The position numbers and the translations under genes are program-made. This document shows positions 23,436 to 36,694 of a stretch of DNA of 64,000 bases, one piece after another. The stretch spans positions 628,501-692,500 of the forward strand of contig JAEMWC010000389.1 in NCBI GenBank assembly GCA_016490735.1, read 5' to 3'. Source of the DNA: Pachyseris speciosa. Lineage: Eukaryota > Cnidaria > Anthozoa > Scleractinia > Pachyseridae. Position 1 is the stretch's first letter. Each line of letters begins with the position of its first letter. The notes under the pieces are model-generated. The model was given only the letters and a program-made list of their open reading frames with translations, did no database searches and was not told where the DNA came from.

Positions 23436-23624
23436 AAATAATTCAAATAAACATGATAAGAATCCCAACTGGCCGGAGGCAAACCAGTTGGTTATTTACA
23501 AGGATGACGGAGGAGTTGAACCAGGGACTACCAAGAACAACACCAGCTAGTGGCTAGAGTGGGATTTGAACCTGGAGTGACCGCATTGAAATCCAGCGCC
23601 CCAAACCACTCGGCCATCCTGCCT
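23436..23624 (-). mobile_element. tRNA-derived SINE (Leu/Ser-like head)
   Basis: The minus strand begins GGCAGGATGGCCGAGTGGTT, with a B box GGTTCAAATCC, followed by a non-tRNA body running to an A/T-rich tail at about 23,436. The cloverleaf is incomplete, so it is not called a tRNA gene. Confidence 0.65.
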
Positions 23625-23639
23625 TGTTCAACGTCCCCT

Positions 23640-24486
23640 TTGGCTTCTTAAAACAGTAAAAAAAACCTAACGGGACTGGAATTTTGCGTCTGAGATTGAG
23701 GGGGGGGGGGGGCTTCCTTTTTGTTTCTTTATTTGTTCTTTCTTTACCTCTTTACCTGCTTATTTCTTTATTTACTTATTTCTTTCTATATTTATTTTTT
23801 GCTTATTCGTTCTTTCTTTTTATTTACTTTTTTTTCTATATTTTTAGCGCCTGCTTCTAAGCACTTTCGTGTTACGTGGGTAAACAAATTTCATTGACAT
23901 TTTATTTTTTACATGGTCTGTAATGGGAAAACAAAACAACACAATCAAATTCGGTTTTCGGGGTTTTTCGGCTGTTCCGGTATTCTGGGGTGTTCCGGTG
24001 TTCCGGTGTTCCGGTGTTCCTGGTTTTAGTACATGCCTATTAAATGTGGGCGGCTTACACCGCTCGTTGCCGCCGCTTCGCCGCTCGCTTTCAGCAGCTA
24101 CGCCGCCAAAACTTTGCTCCACGCGCATGCAATACCGCCAGCTACGCAGGCTATACTTTTCAAAATACCAGACTATTACGTACAGGCCCCAATTATTTTA
24201 CAGGAAGTCAATGTACTTAGCGCAGTTAATGTTGCCTTCTACAGCAGTTAAAGTTCCAACACCATCATAGTAAATACATCCCCAGATCATCAAACTTATC
24301 TTGCGTTCAGAGACAGTATAGAAGTGGTGTGGGTTGTATTCTGCGTTGTCTTTTCACCAAATACAAACATTGTTTTCGCTGGGGTTCGTTTATATCCTTT
24401 TGAGTGAGAACCCTTTGTGCAGTTTTCTTGCTGAAAGTTTATGCTTTGCGCTCTAAAGCTAGATGTAAATTTATGTAATTAATAAA

Positions 24487-24519
<33 letters not shown>

Positions 24520-24570
24520 CATAACAATTTATTAGTAGTACTTCCACAAGGTGGCTCTTCGCCTACTAAT
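23640..24570. other. Low-complexity DNA
   Basis: Poly-G at about 23,700, a pyrimidine-rich TTTCTTTATTTAC-type tract to 23,850, GTTCCGGT repeats at 23,970-24,020, and ATAATG repeats at 24,485-24,520. No gene seen. Confidence 0.5.
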
Positions 24571-24778
24571 TACAAATCTCAAATCAAATCAAATTAAATC
24601 AAAAGTCAGTTTTGAGGAGGGGAAAACCGAAGTACCCGGAGAAAAACCTCTCGGAGCAGAGTAGAGAACCAACAAACTCAGCCCACGTATGACACCGAGT
24701 CCGGGAATCGAACCCGGGACACATTGGTGGAAGGCGAGTGCTCTCACCACTGCACCAACCCTTCTCCCGATGTAGGTT
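24571..24778 (-). mobile_element. tRNA-derived SINE with (TGATTTGATT) tail
   Basis: The minus strand starts with a tRNA-like head (A box TTGGTGCAGTGGTGAGAGCA, B box GGGTTCGATTCCC). The body contains TGTTGGTTCTCTACTCTGCTC and TTTTTCTCCGGGTACTTCGG, and the element ends in TTTGATTTAATTTGATTTGA. This head, body and simple 3' tail are the parts of a SINE. Confidence 0.8.
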
Positions 24779-24779
24779 T

Positions 24780-27700
24780 AATCGTCTTTTCGCTTTAAGC
24801 AGACGAATTAAAGCGTTTTTATCTCTGTTTGTGAATTTGAATTCGTTTTCCTCAGTTTCACTTTCACACCTCAGATTCTCCACCGAGCCAGTCCTTTTGT
24901 CCAGGCCGGGAGTTGAGTAGAAGGCTTTCGGTAGTCGTTATTGGAATGTTCAACAGTCTTGACAGTGAGTTTAGCTTTGTTTTTTACTGATTCTGACAGT
25001 GCAACAATCAATTCCTTCGTTTAATTTCTGTGTGGTTAGTTCAACACTTTTTTGCCCATAGTAGTTTAAAATATTTTGAAACAATTACATAAAAAATTGT
25101 CAACCTTTGCATCAACACAACTCAGCGTCTCGACGGTAAGGAAAAGCAAGGTGATATGTCTTAAACAAACTGCTTGTAATTACTTTCTGTCGCGAGCTTT
25201 GCAACCGTTTTTTTGACCTTTCCGTAAGTCTCTTGTTTGCTTATAATGTCAGTGATTTTTCCCGCTTAAAAAGACCAACGGCGCGGCCTGCCTCAGACTT
25301 TCTCGCATTTACCGCGCAAATGAGGGTGAAAATTTCGCGCGCCATTTACGAAAGTGAGAAATAATCATGTCCCTTAATTATAGCATGTAGAAGAGTGGAT
25401 GGAACGATTTTCTTTTGACCTTGAGATCAGTACGCGTGAACAGAACCCGGCACAATGACAAACGCGCGGGGTCGGCAAACAGACACGAACCCGCGAGCGA
25501 CTTCTGTTTAGTTTAATGAACACGTTACACATTTGCAGCTGAAAAAGGTTGTTATATAACAAGTAATTCTCTCCGTTCCATATTCGGGTATCCTCTCTGA
25601 GAGGGTCTGGATGAGGCAGCTCAAATCTCGTTTTAGTTAAAATGTATGCTATTTGTCACAGTCAGTTAAATTTGTATCATTTATCTATTGTCAGTCAACT
25701 GGAAGTTTAGCTCACCAATAGCCTAAATATTCGTTTTCGGTACTTTTTGGACCTCCTTTTCACAGTCCAACCTGTATTAAGGGGTCACCCTCAGGGCATG
25801 GTTGAGTGCACACTAATAACACATCAATCACACTGAAAACCGGCTATTTTACAGTACATCATATTTGATCACTTATTAAATGTACAGTTTATGCTCAAAG
25901 GAGCTCATAATATCACTTACGCGGACCAACGACGTTAGGTCCACGCGGACCAGCTCGTTAGCCGGAAAAGGAAGAAGACGTTCGACAGCAAATTAAAGTC
26001 AGTGCAAACGTTAATTTCGGGCGATTTAATGAGTTTGAAAATAAACACAGAATTTAATAGCCTGACAGGCTATTTGGTGTCGTATTTGAGCGATTTCCTT
26101 TTACAAAGTGACCGTTTAATACAGGCCAGTCAAGACAATAGAGGCAGCTTGTTCGGTCTTAGTAAAGAGTGACCGCGACTGCTTAATAGAGGTGCAGACC
26201 GATTAATAGGGGTTAAAATTACCATAACTTTAAGGGAATTAAGTTTTGGGACTTTGGCAACTGACCGCTTAGTACGGTGACTGTATGACTAAAGAGACAC
26301 AGCTCACTTATTCAAGTTCCTTTGTTCTCTTGTTCCTCACAATGCAATGCGGTGGAGTACACTGCTCACCTTGGTGCTTGTCTCATAGTACTTCGTATCT
26401 AATTTTGGCGGTCGAGTTTCGCCTGAATCATACAGGAAAACACTAGCTCTGTTGCGTTTCGCTTTTGGTAATAAAATACCAGCTATTAAGATTCAATGTA
26501 TTCAAACCAAGCGACAATGATTTTGGGCCCACATGAAAATTTAGCCAGTTGGCAAATGTTACATATCGTCTGCAATTTACTCAGGTTGCATTTCTGTGTA
26601 CACACCTATCTAAGCCGCTGTTTGCACCTCTGTTTAGCTTTGATAGCTTTTTACCAGAATGCACCGCGCAAGGTACTATAATGCACTGTGAAACCTACCG
26701 GAACACACTTTACAAGTTGCTAGCCACAGGAAGCGTCGTTTAATACTTCGTCTGGTAAGTTTGTTCTTTGACAGGAGCCGCCTGAAAATAGATTTTGGGG
26801 AATGCAAACCCAATTGCAATTGGGAAGCTCAGCCAGTTCTTGCAGAGGCGATGAAACCTCTACGATTGTCATACCAAAATGCGAATGAAAAAATCGGCAA
26901 ATTTTGAAACTGAGAATTTGAAAAGCGCAAACAATACTTATTCGTCGCACTAACACGGCGTTCGTGGTATTTCATCATAAGCCAATTGTAAATGAGAAGA
27001 CAACTTCAGTGGCATTCGAACCTAGTATAGCCTGCGTGCAGACGTCTCCTATTTCCTTCTGCACGCAGGATAACCTAGTAAAGAAGCGCTGTAGTGAAAC
27101 AAGTCTGTCCTGTGTGAGAGCGTTTGAAAATTGTCTATCAAAATATTAACCAGTTTACCATTCAGCTGAACATAGTCGCATCGCGCTGCACTGACTTTTG
27201 ACTTCCCTCTTGTGAAAGAGGTACGGTATCCTTACTGATATAACGAGTGAAGAGGAACCGATTGGTGGAAAAATTATTATCTTTCCTACGAAAATACGAT
27301 TAAGAATACGCTCCTTGCCTCGATCATTGATATGTAAAATGCGTTCCCGTTAATTACTCTTTTATAATACGCTTTTAAAGTTCAAGATCGTTCTTAGTGA
27401 TTGATAAGAACCTAATTTTAAAATAATCAAATTGTAGTGAGTGGTATCCGAACATTTGCAAGAAAGCTTTCTAGTGCGGAAAACACTGAATTTGTCCTCC
27501 TTCAAGATGATAACTTATACAGTTAGCCGTCGAAGATATCATTAACTGGCGCAGATCGTTTATTCGTATGATGGATTTGTTTGTATCATTGTTTTTAGAA
27601 AATCGTTCATTTTCAAGCGTCTTAGAGGCTTATGATCATGCCGTGAAAATATTTGTGAGCACATCTTATATTTAACTTAGTTATTTAGTATCTTGTAGCT

Positions 27701-29590
27701 TACAAAAACGCTTATCTATGACAAAAAAAATGAAAATGATAAAAGTCTTTTAATTAATCACCCGGAGAGTAACAATGATAATAAACCTACGCAGTTGTTC
27801 TCTTTTTATGCGTATTTCATTTGCATATACTACAGACAAGCTGTCGGGCTCCAAAATAAACACCGAGGAACCTATCGGGACACTTGGCCCAAACATTATG
27901 ACGCATCATTCACCCTAATACAGCATATTTCCCCACATTTACCACAATAGTACCAATCGATCATTTTGAGATACATAAATGTCTGAGGCAATGAAACGAC
28001 ACCCACATTTTACATTAACGCCGACCGTACACACACCAGTTCGGCACCAGTTACCTTTTTGTGGGCTGCATATAATAGATTGAAGTGAACGCCCAGTTTT
28101 AGCCCTGAACTACACATTTTCACCGAAAGTTGAAACTGAAAGAAACATTGAAAGATCTTCAAGAAAACTGGTATGGCGCGCCTTCCATCCACTATTTTTA
28201 TTTACGTTAATATTTATCCTTTCGGCATTTACAAACATTTCACTCAGGCTTTGGCAATTTTCCATTGCAGGCAGACCGATTGCAACATCTGACCAACCCA
28301 GGTGACCACCGAATGTCTATTCATGATTGCCGAATACCGTTAACTTTATGCGAGTTATTTTTGGCTTTGAAATTCTAATTATTATTCAATGTAATCACAC
28401 CGAATAATTTCCATCTGTTTCCAGTAATCAGAAAATGTTTCTTCCCTCAGGGAGTAAGTGAACAAAATCTAGAGGGACTGGAGACGAGAAAGGAAAGGCG
28501 ACTAAGGCTAGTGTTCGCTCCCTTCCAAATTGTTTCGCTACACCAAACTATTCTGATAGTCTGGAAGCGACCAATTCGAAACTTCAGCATCCACCACTCT
28601 ACCAACGTCCGGGCATTTCAACTTTCGAGGATTAGCTGGTTCAAATTCCGGTCCACCTGTATCAAATTTGTGTGCAAACGCCTTACCCGCTGCAAATCAA
28701 ATATCATTATTTAGGGATATAGGAAAAGTCATATTTCGATTTTTGCTATACTATTTGTCACATTCGTGTGGCAATGTAGCCACCTTTACCATATTATTTC
28801 TATTTCAAGTTATCGTCATCTGAATATTACAAAGAAACGTGTTTATTCCTTTTTATTATAAATGATTTATCATTTGAAATTGGGTGTTTTATTCATTCTT
28901 TGTGGCAATCATTTAAACAAAATGCCGTTAATTTCTACCTTTTTGGTTGCTAAGAACCTCTCGCTCGTTTCAGTATGATCGGTTTTCATCGGTTGTCAGT
29001 AGAATTTTAGGCGGCTACAAGTCTGTTTTCAGTTAAATTTTAAGCCGTTTTCAATTGTCAGAAAACCCCTTTTATGATCTTTCAAATTGGTAGATAAAAC
29101 AAATTGCAAGCACTAGTGGAAGCCGTTTACTAAGTCCAAAGAAAATCGCTTCCCGGCAAAATTGACGTTTTAAGGATACAGATGTGTAAGGACTGTGGAC
29201 CGAATGTGCAATTGATTCCGAATACGTCTGAATCTTGAATCCTGAATCCTGAATCCTGAATCCTGATATCAGTTGATAATAGTTGTTATTATTTTTAGCA
29301 TAGCACTGACCTATATTCTGGCCACATGCGATACGGCACGTCATTATACCTCCTGAAACGGCTTTGTACATTGACTCAGACAACGCGAGTTAGTGACATG
29401 AGTAAGGGCAGCCATATTTGGCACGACCTTATTTGCAGCGTTTCTCGCGCACAAAACACCGCAAGACAAACTCCAACGTCGTAAAGAAATTAGCCCAACT
29501 GGTGTCCATTCACATGCAAATAAAGCTCATTGTAATAAAAAATCATCTTGGGGCGGTTTTCGCTTATATACAGAGCCTGAAGATAGCTGT
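24780..29590. other. Intergenic, no gene recognised
   Basis: No convincing coding sequence. At 27,028-27,076 there is a small hairpin (AGCCTGCGTGCAG with its complement CTGCACGCAGG). At 29,235-29,265 the heptamer TCCTGAA is repeated. A diverged DNA-transposon-like stretch at 25,765-26,285 could not be confirmed. Confidence 0.45.
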
Positions 29591-29600
29591 GTTTAACTTA

Positions 29601-29911
29601 GGATACTTCACAAATTAATGTGATCAAGTAAGCTGAAGCCACTCAAAGGGCACTAAGGCCACAAGGTAGCGGGCATTACCCCTTAAATCTACCAAAGCAA
29701 AGATTGAGCCCAAGTATTAGCAGCCATGGACAGCTGTTTCGGCCTTGTTGGGCCTCATCAGCATGGCATAGCTAATACTCAGGCTCAAGTACCCACATAT
29801 CAATAAAACAAGCAATGAATACGTAAAGCTTGTGGGATGTGGCTGGAGTGACAAGGATACTTCACAAATTAATGTGATCAAGTAAGCTGAAGCCACTCAA
29901 AGGGCACTAAG
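29601..29911 (-). mobile_element. Retrozyme-like element: partial tandem dimer with hammerhead ribozyme
   Basis: The same 57 bp occurs at 29,601-29,657 and 29,855-29,911, so the unit repeats with a period of 254 bp. The unit between the copies holds a well-formed type I hammerhead on the minus strand. Tandem units of a few hundred bp each carrying a type I hammerhead are the hallmark of animal retrozymes (small non-autonomous elements spread through circular RNAs). Here there is one full unit plus 57 bp. No protein is encoded. Confidence 0.7.
29700..29793 (-). ncRNA. Type I hammerhead ribozyme
   Basis: The minus strand shows CTGATGAG (29,754-29,761), stem II GGCC/GGCC around an AACAA-type loop, CGAAAC (29,736-29,741), a short AGCT stem III and the cleavage triplet GTC (29,729-29,731). 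Stem I is extended: CATG pairs with CATG next to the core, then AGTATTAGC pairs with GCTAATACT and GAGCC with GGCTC. All conserved core bases are present. Confidence 0.8.
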
Positions 29912-29913
29912 TT

Positions 29914-30259
29914 AGCCTCCTTCGCAGCCTAACTTAGCCTAGTCGCAGACTTCTTTGGGCTCGTCACGCGTTCCTTGCCCACGAACGTCTGCTGAACTGA
30001 ACTACCACTTCCGTTCGCGGCGGTTAGCCAATCATAGTTCGTTTTCCAATTTATGGAAAGTAGGACTTCAACCCCGGGATTATTTTCACAGACGATGTAC
30101 GTGAATCGGGTGTCGATTTCCATTCTTACGCAGCTCGTTATTGGTTTCTTCAAAACAAAGGCTAACCGCCGGCGAACGGAAGTGGCAGTTCAGTTCAGTC
30201 AGCAGACGTTCGTGGGCAAGGAACGCGTGACGAGCCCAAAGACGTCTGCGAAGGAGGCT
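29914..30259. repeat. Long-arm foldback MITE
   Basis: Arms of about 110 bp are near-perfect inverted copies, starting AGCCTCCTTCGCAG and sharing GGGCTCGTCACGCGTTCC and CCACTTCCGTTCGC. It begins immediately after the retrozyme-like element. Confidence 0.8.
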
Positions 30260-33200
30260 ATGTTTAACTTTGAAAGTGATTAAACATTAACAGCTCTACC
30301 GCGTGTTTACGTCTCAATCGAGAAGCGGCGAATTAAACTTTGCCTTTCTTTACACATCTTAAAAAAAGCCACTTTCGTTAAATCCTTCGTTAAATCCTGT
30401 TCGTATTTTCTTCTTCATAATTCAAAGGCTTACTATCACTTTTCCAGTCAACTATCACGTGGAATATAAATGTTGCCTTTTCGTTTTTTCCTTCTTTCTT
30501 TCCTTCTTTCTATCCTTCTTTGTTCGTGCTCCGTTCCAGCTAAAAAAAAGAAATCTATAGAGATGTGCAAAAGGTTATATCAAGTTTCCTGTTCGGCGAA
30601 AAGTGGAGCCGTTCTCCTCTTAATGCACGGTTTCTATGGCGACTATACATCGGTTACACCAAATAATTATCGCAGGCTTCAGCTTCCTTTCAACAAATAG
30701 TTGTTTCAGTTACTGAGTGTTTCTAGTAAAAGCAACCTCTTTAATAATAAATATCCTGCATGATAGGTACAATCGTGGCACATACTGCATTTATTATTGC
30801 GTGGGCTTATTATACATAACTAACTTGTTATTGCAACGGATGTTGCGTTACTTTGGTTGTCTCACAAATAAACTCGCGAGTAGTGTACACAAGCCATGAA
30901 CTTATGCTCACACAAAATTGCGAAACGCAACATTTTAGGGAGAGAACATCTGTCATCTGTGAAGTCGCAGTCAAATAAGTCAGCAACCTTTCTTGCTGGT
31001 CACTACGTCACTGAATATTTTCTCCTATTTTTATTCAGCTAAGTGAAGAAGGAAGAGCTATTTACATACTCATAAAATACGTGAAGAAAGTCATTTCATT
31101 TTCGTACGCGAGGGGAACCAGACTGTCAACGCACGATAATGGATAACACTGAAAATAGAAGAGGTATGCTCGTACATTTTTTATCTGTTTCCCTCTTCAG
31201 TGTATATACAACAGCAACAATAACAAGTAGCTTTATTTGCATGACCATAACTTCGTACAGTATTACAAAAGCACGTATCTACGTATTATACATTTTGTAC
31301 TTGAGCCTTGTAAGTCCGATGGTTTGACGTAGAAGTCTTGAGGATATATCAAAACGTGTTTATGTCAACATAAATGCAATTCGTGAATGGCTTGGAAATG
31401 TATTCTGTACTCTTGTTTCAATTTTTGTTCCCATACAGGATTGCGAAAACCCTGCAAATATCGAATACCAGTCAGCGTACGAATATGGGTACTTATCTCC
31501 CTCATGTCGGTATTATACACAGGAAGCCAAGGTAGGTACATCTGCTATACCACATCTTATTTGGCTTTCTAACCTTTGAACGATTTGCCATTTACACGAG
31601 TAAAATAATATGCAGAATATGCGTCTTAAATCTTCCAGTGCGTTTTGTTTTCGGTTGATTAAAGGCGACGTAAAGGTTTTGTCATGGCTACTTCAGTGGT
31701 CGCAATCAGGTTTTACTCGGTTTCTAGGTTTGGAGTAAACGATACAAATGTTCCATTTCTCGATTTGCACGCCGTAGAATTTGACAGCGTATCTTTTTTT
31801 TTTTTTTTTTAGTGTAGCTCTGCATCCTGTCTCAAAATCTACTTCCATTGTTTTCGATTTGGGGATAATCGATTTCTTTTCACCCTCATGATTTCTCGCT
31901 GAGAGATGTTTATTTGAACTTCCTACCTTGGAAACGATTTTAAAACACCGACAGTATTATTCGGGGGAAAACTTTCAAAGGCATGGTTTACCGAATTGGA
32001 AGTCGGCTAGTTTCTGAAAGGCAGAGAAATGAGGGTAGATGTTGGCTGTCATACCGTCGAGTTCCTTGTCTCAACTATACTGCAACATGTTGAGTAATTA
32101 ACATTGCCTGCCGCCTATGGACTTGCTTCGTTTGGCTCACATTTAAAGTAGCTTTTACATGAAAAATTGACCAGTGATAATGAGTAAAGTATTGTTTTGG
32201 GCTTGAATATTTGGCTTCCTAATTCATGAAGCACCATCGTAGGTATTCCTAAGATCGTTTTCATTCAGTAGACTTTAATTGGCGCACGAACTTTCGGTTT
32301 GATTTCTTTTTCATCGCCATGAAAAAAGAAGGGAAAATAAAAATCAAATGCCATTGTATTTTATTTTGTTAAGGGCATTTTAACATAGCCGTAAGATTTC
32401 CGATCTTAGAGTTTCGCTAACTTGAGTCAATTACATGGACATTTACCAAAGCGAACGCCCTAGAAACGGCAGAATTTATCAAAACATGCCTTGGAAACAA
32501 CTCCAGCCGCCTTGTTTCAAGGGGAGTTTCTATTGTTATGTAAAACGGTAATTATTGGCCGGTGATGTTTCGTTTAACTTCAAACACCCGTCACCTTTAA
32601 TTAAAAACACGCTTTCTTATTCATAATCAACAATTTTTTCTTTCATTTTCGCTCAGTTAAAACCAAGAGCTTGATTTTTAAGACTTTGTTTCTCGTCTTT
32701 TCAATTAATGTTTCAAAGATCCATTAACATTCCCCCCATCTCAGCGTTAAAAGGTCTTATGTGCATGGCGTTGTAATATTTACGAAAAAAAAAAAAATGA
32801 CAAGTGGAAAGATTAAAGACAACTCAGACTGAGAATCCTTGTGCTTTCCGCATATAAATTAATACGGCGACAACACCGCTTTTCTCAATTAAGGAAAAAT
32901 GCCATTTTTATCTTGAAAAAATTGGTTACATTTTCACTCAGCTTGCTGCAATTTAATCACTTAACGCAAGCCTGAATACATTGAATACATTGAATACATT
33001 GAATACTTCCCACGACGAAATACGTTAATGTAAACAACATATTGAACGGAGCTTGTCAGAAGGCAAAACAAGTCGAATTTCCATTACTAGTTCTTTACTA
33101 CGAAAGAATCTCAACACTTTTACTGGTAATTTTGAAAAATGCGAGCAATTTAATCATAGAGGAAGAGTTGCTTTAGTATGGCGTTTTTGCGGTAAGTTTA

Positions 33201-34180
33201 ATCAAGCTTTCAGTTTGATAATTTTGTATTTACATTTCGGTTCAAAAACGCCTGCTCCAAATCAACTACCAAGTGGTACTTTCACGGCTAATTTCGTCTC
33301 GTGTTCAAAAAGACCTCACAGATGCGGAATTTCGTTTCGAGAAACACACATCGATATCAATCAGTTAAGGCCATCGACGTTAAAAAAACGTGTACTACTT
33401 GAACGTTTTATTTTCTCGAGAAGCCATTGATAATATTCTGTTTTAAATGCCGAGAATTTCCCTGATGTACACCTCCCTATAGCGGTAAGTTAACAGCGGT
33501 TTCGCAAAATTTGCGCTGTTTATGTGTGAATAATCCAGAATTTCCTAGCGTGTATCTTCCCGTTACGTAGCCGAGATGAAGCCTCACATTAAAAGGAATT
33601 GAGTAATTTCCAGGTGACTCTTCTTGTCCGGTTTTTGAGCTTGATCAGAAATTTTTAATACCCATGCAGTCAAATTGCTTTTTGGTATACTTGGTCATAC
33701 GGAATTATAAATACTAGAAAAAAATCAAGCCTTAATATAATTTGAGAGCATCGATCAGAGACAGAACGACCTTTCGCTGCATTTTGCCGGTTAGCAGGGG
33801 CACCCAACGACCCAAATCAACCAAAAGCAATTGCGAATCTTTTAGCCCACGTTTTAGTTACAAAATCCGAGTGCACTCTTTAATCGACGCCGAAAACCCA
33901 AGGCGAATTACCATCCATCGAACAGATATCTACCGAAATTTGTTGTTGGATGTTGGGTACCCCTGGTTTAGTAACTATAAATGGACGAAATAGCAGGGTT
34001 TTTCTCGTGTCGAGGAAATTATCAATCAAAGGATATGAAATGATTTGGAATACACCGATCAATGTACCCCTACTAACATTTTACAGGGCTGATTTGAGAT
34101 TTGAAAGTTTCCTTTGTTTCGGTTTGTATCTCTTGTCTGCTCTGACTTAGCCATGTCAGAAATAATCCCCAACCCCCCAA
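30260..34180. other. Intergenic, no gene recognised
   Basis: Frames of 60-125 codons occur (for example 33,053-33,430 plus), but none shows a domain, signal or splice context. Poly-T at 31,794-31,811 and a short GAATACATT repeat at 32,975-33,005. Confidence 0.45.
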
Positions 34181-34189
34181 AAAAAGTTA

Positions 34190-34520
34190 ATACGGGGAGG
34201 CTCCGCTCCGAGGTCCGACCCCTTACCCTTTTTATACCATTTTTGACAGAAAAGGTACCCCTTTCGTATACCTTTCATTGACAAATAGTACCCCTTTCGT
34301 ATACCTAAAACAGAAAGTCTTCTTGTCATTTTCATGTAGCGTTTATTAAATTAAAACAGTACAGTCATAAGGTATGTGTGTTCGAAATATTCTATATTTT
34401 CCATGAAAGATTTCCCTACCCTTTCATATACTTCAACTCGTGAAATCCCTACCCTTTCACATACCTAGAGCGTGAAAAAGGTACCTCTTTCGGGCGGAGC
34501 CTCCCCGTATAGGCCATTAT
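34190..34520. repeat. MITE with ACGGGGAGGCTCCGC ends
   Basis: The left end TACGGGGAGGCTCCGCTC is complementary to the right end GGGCGGAGCCTCCCCGTA. Inside are several copies of CCCTTTCGTATACCT-like sequence. Confidence 0.7.
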
Positions 34521-34982
34521 AGGGAGTACCCTTTTTCTTTTATTTGAAGCCACTACTTGCCGGGTTTGAAAGCCGGCTACATAGCCAGACAATGCGCCAT
34601 TACCGGCTTCACGCGTTAAAAAATCTCGTACGTTTGAAAAAAAAATTGTGGTCCAAGACAAGTACCGTGGTTCACGCATCAGTTATACGGGTCGTGTTGG
34701 GCGTATTCGTACTTTTTTAAGCAATCAGTTTGTATATAGTGACTTTTCTGTGGTACTCCCGTATGCCGGTCACCGGTAAGCGACGAACCGAGTGGGTTGC
34801 CGGCGGTTTACAACAAGGACAGCTGTATTTTCAATTTTCCATTTAAAAAAAGCTTGATTTTTAAGAAATATACCAAAGGTTTCTATGGTTTATAGGCTGA
34901 TAAACCACGCGGGATGTTGGAAGAACACTCGAAAAATTCGTAAATCACGAGCCGAAGGATCAGACTTTAAGTCATCGAAAAC

Positions 34983-35318
34983 TTAAGGTGGCTCTGAACC
35001 CCATGTACAGAATTTTTAAAAACGTTGCAGAAAGATGAATCTTCATATGCAGATTGCAAATCGATAATAAAAATCGGGGGTCACCGGACTCGTTTTTGAG
35101 TTATAGGCACATAAAGCCAAAGTTTAGGGTGCTTCTAAGAGGCTGTACTGTTGTTACGGTAACCTTATATGTCAAAACATTGATCGCCAATTGTTGAGAA
35201 ATAATTGGGAAATGTTTTGATACCATGTTCAAGACAACAAATATAAAAAATTGTGGGAGTATCGATCCATTAAAGTGTTGGTGTTTAAAAATAATGAAAT
35301 CATTTTGAGCCACCTTAA
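34983..35318. repeat. MITE (TTAA-GGTGGCTC), complete copy
   Basis: Begins TTAA-GGTGGCTCTGAACCCC and ends TTTTGAGCCACC-TTAA. Its right 250 bp match window positions 1-241. TTAA at both ends fits a piggyBac-type target. Confidence 0.75.
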
Positions 35319-35837
35319 ACTCGCGATTGGGTTTGATTGAGTTCGGTAATCGAACACAATCGAACCCTCACAAAACCTTTTGAGAAATCGAATGTTCTAT
35401 TTAGTTCGATAGGGTTCGGTTAGTTCAGAAATCGAACGGTCGATCGCGAATCGAACTCTCTCATACAATTTTTGGTTCTATTAGATTCAGTGCATGTAAA
35501 ATGTAACATTTCAACCGGGCCTTAACATTAAAATTTACTCGTGCCTACAGAACTGATCTATATCATGTACTCTGCACCGTTCTTAACTAGCCTTTTCTGA
35601 AATCACTAATAGGCTTCATGAAATCTGTGAGTTTTAAAGAACTTTTAATCGTTCATGCTTCCCTCACATTATCTTTGTTGAAAGAAAATTTTCACTCCTC
35701 CGCGCCGGCTGAATATAAATACGACGCGGTCCAGTAGACTGACGGGCTCCAGCGCCAAATGACAAAAACTATCCATATGTACAAAGGGAAGCTGGAACTC
35801 GTGATCAGGAGATGAAAATGTTAGATAAGCTAAAAGT

Positions 35838-35951
35838 AGCCTGCGTAGCAGGTGTCCCCTCATCCTTTTTCCCTCCCTCCCTCTCCCTCTCCGCCCCCCC
35901 CCCCCCCCCCCCTCCCGTCCCTCCCCTTTCTACGCCTGCCACGCAGGCTAA
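35838..35951. repeat. Small hairpin element with poly-C loop
   Basis: AGCCTGCGTAGCAGG and CCTGCCACGCAGGCT are inverted repeats enclosing a pyrimidine-rich centre with a run of about 20 C. Similar AGCCTGCGTGCAG tips occur at 27,028. Confidence 0.55.
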
Positions 35952-36694
35952 GCTAAAAGTAATATCAAATGCTTCTATTTATGTCGTAATTTATATGAAC
36001 TGCAGATGAAACAGATGAACTGCAGATGAAATTTTATCAACAAAAGACAATCCCCGCAGATATAAAAGTATATATGAAGAAGACATTAATTATTCAAGAC
36101 CAGAAATGTTCTTTGGTGACCGGATTCAGCTGACACTTTCAAACACAATTTGTTTTCGTGATGAGGGCTCTATTTACTTTTTATAACATCCGCATTGCCA
36201 TTTTGACATGCACGTACTCTTGGGCAAATTCCAAGTGTCACTCAAAACCTTTTGGTGTATAACCAGTGGTATTAAATTAATTTTGATGACAGAGAGGAGG
36301 GTTAAAACTAATTCTGTCAAAAGATATTTTCGTAACTACGTAACTAACTTAGCGCGGATGGAGTCAGTTTGCACGTTCGAACTTTGTTTAATAAGGTCTT
36401 GTGAATTTTATTAAAACGCTGAAAAGTTGTTAATTAAATTCAGGTTTGACGTCCCTCGGGTATCATGCGTAGCGTAGCACATATCTTTCTGTATGTAAAT
36501 CACGCGAAATCCATAATTCCTCGATTCGCTCCAAAAGGCTAGCGCTCGGAACGTCTAACTTTTTAATCTCTTTACGGTGGCCAATTTGCATTATCAACTC
36601 AGTTGATAAAATCAGATTTTGGCGTGTATAACTTCCTCACCGACGCAGCACCATAGTATCGTTAGAAAGTGATCCACTTTATATCATGCATGCG

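Noticed and set aside
24690..24778. tRNA-like sequence on the minus strand
   Set aside because: Linked to a SINE body and a TGATTTGATT tail.
30470..30700. 76-codon frame starting with a signal-peptide-like stretch
   Set aside because: The hydrophobic start comes from a TTTCCTTCTT pyrimidine tract; nothing recognisable follows and no donor site in frame was convincing.
32790..32805. Poly-A tract as a retroposed gene tail
   Set aside because: No coding sequence or target duplication could be found next to it.
33053..33430. 125-codon open frame
   Set aside because: Composition and lack of any motif suggest chance; no neighbouring exons found.
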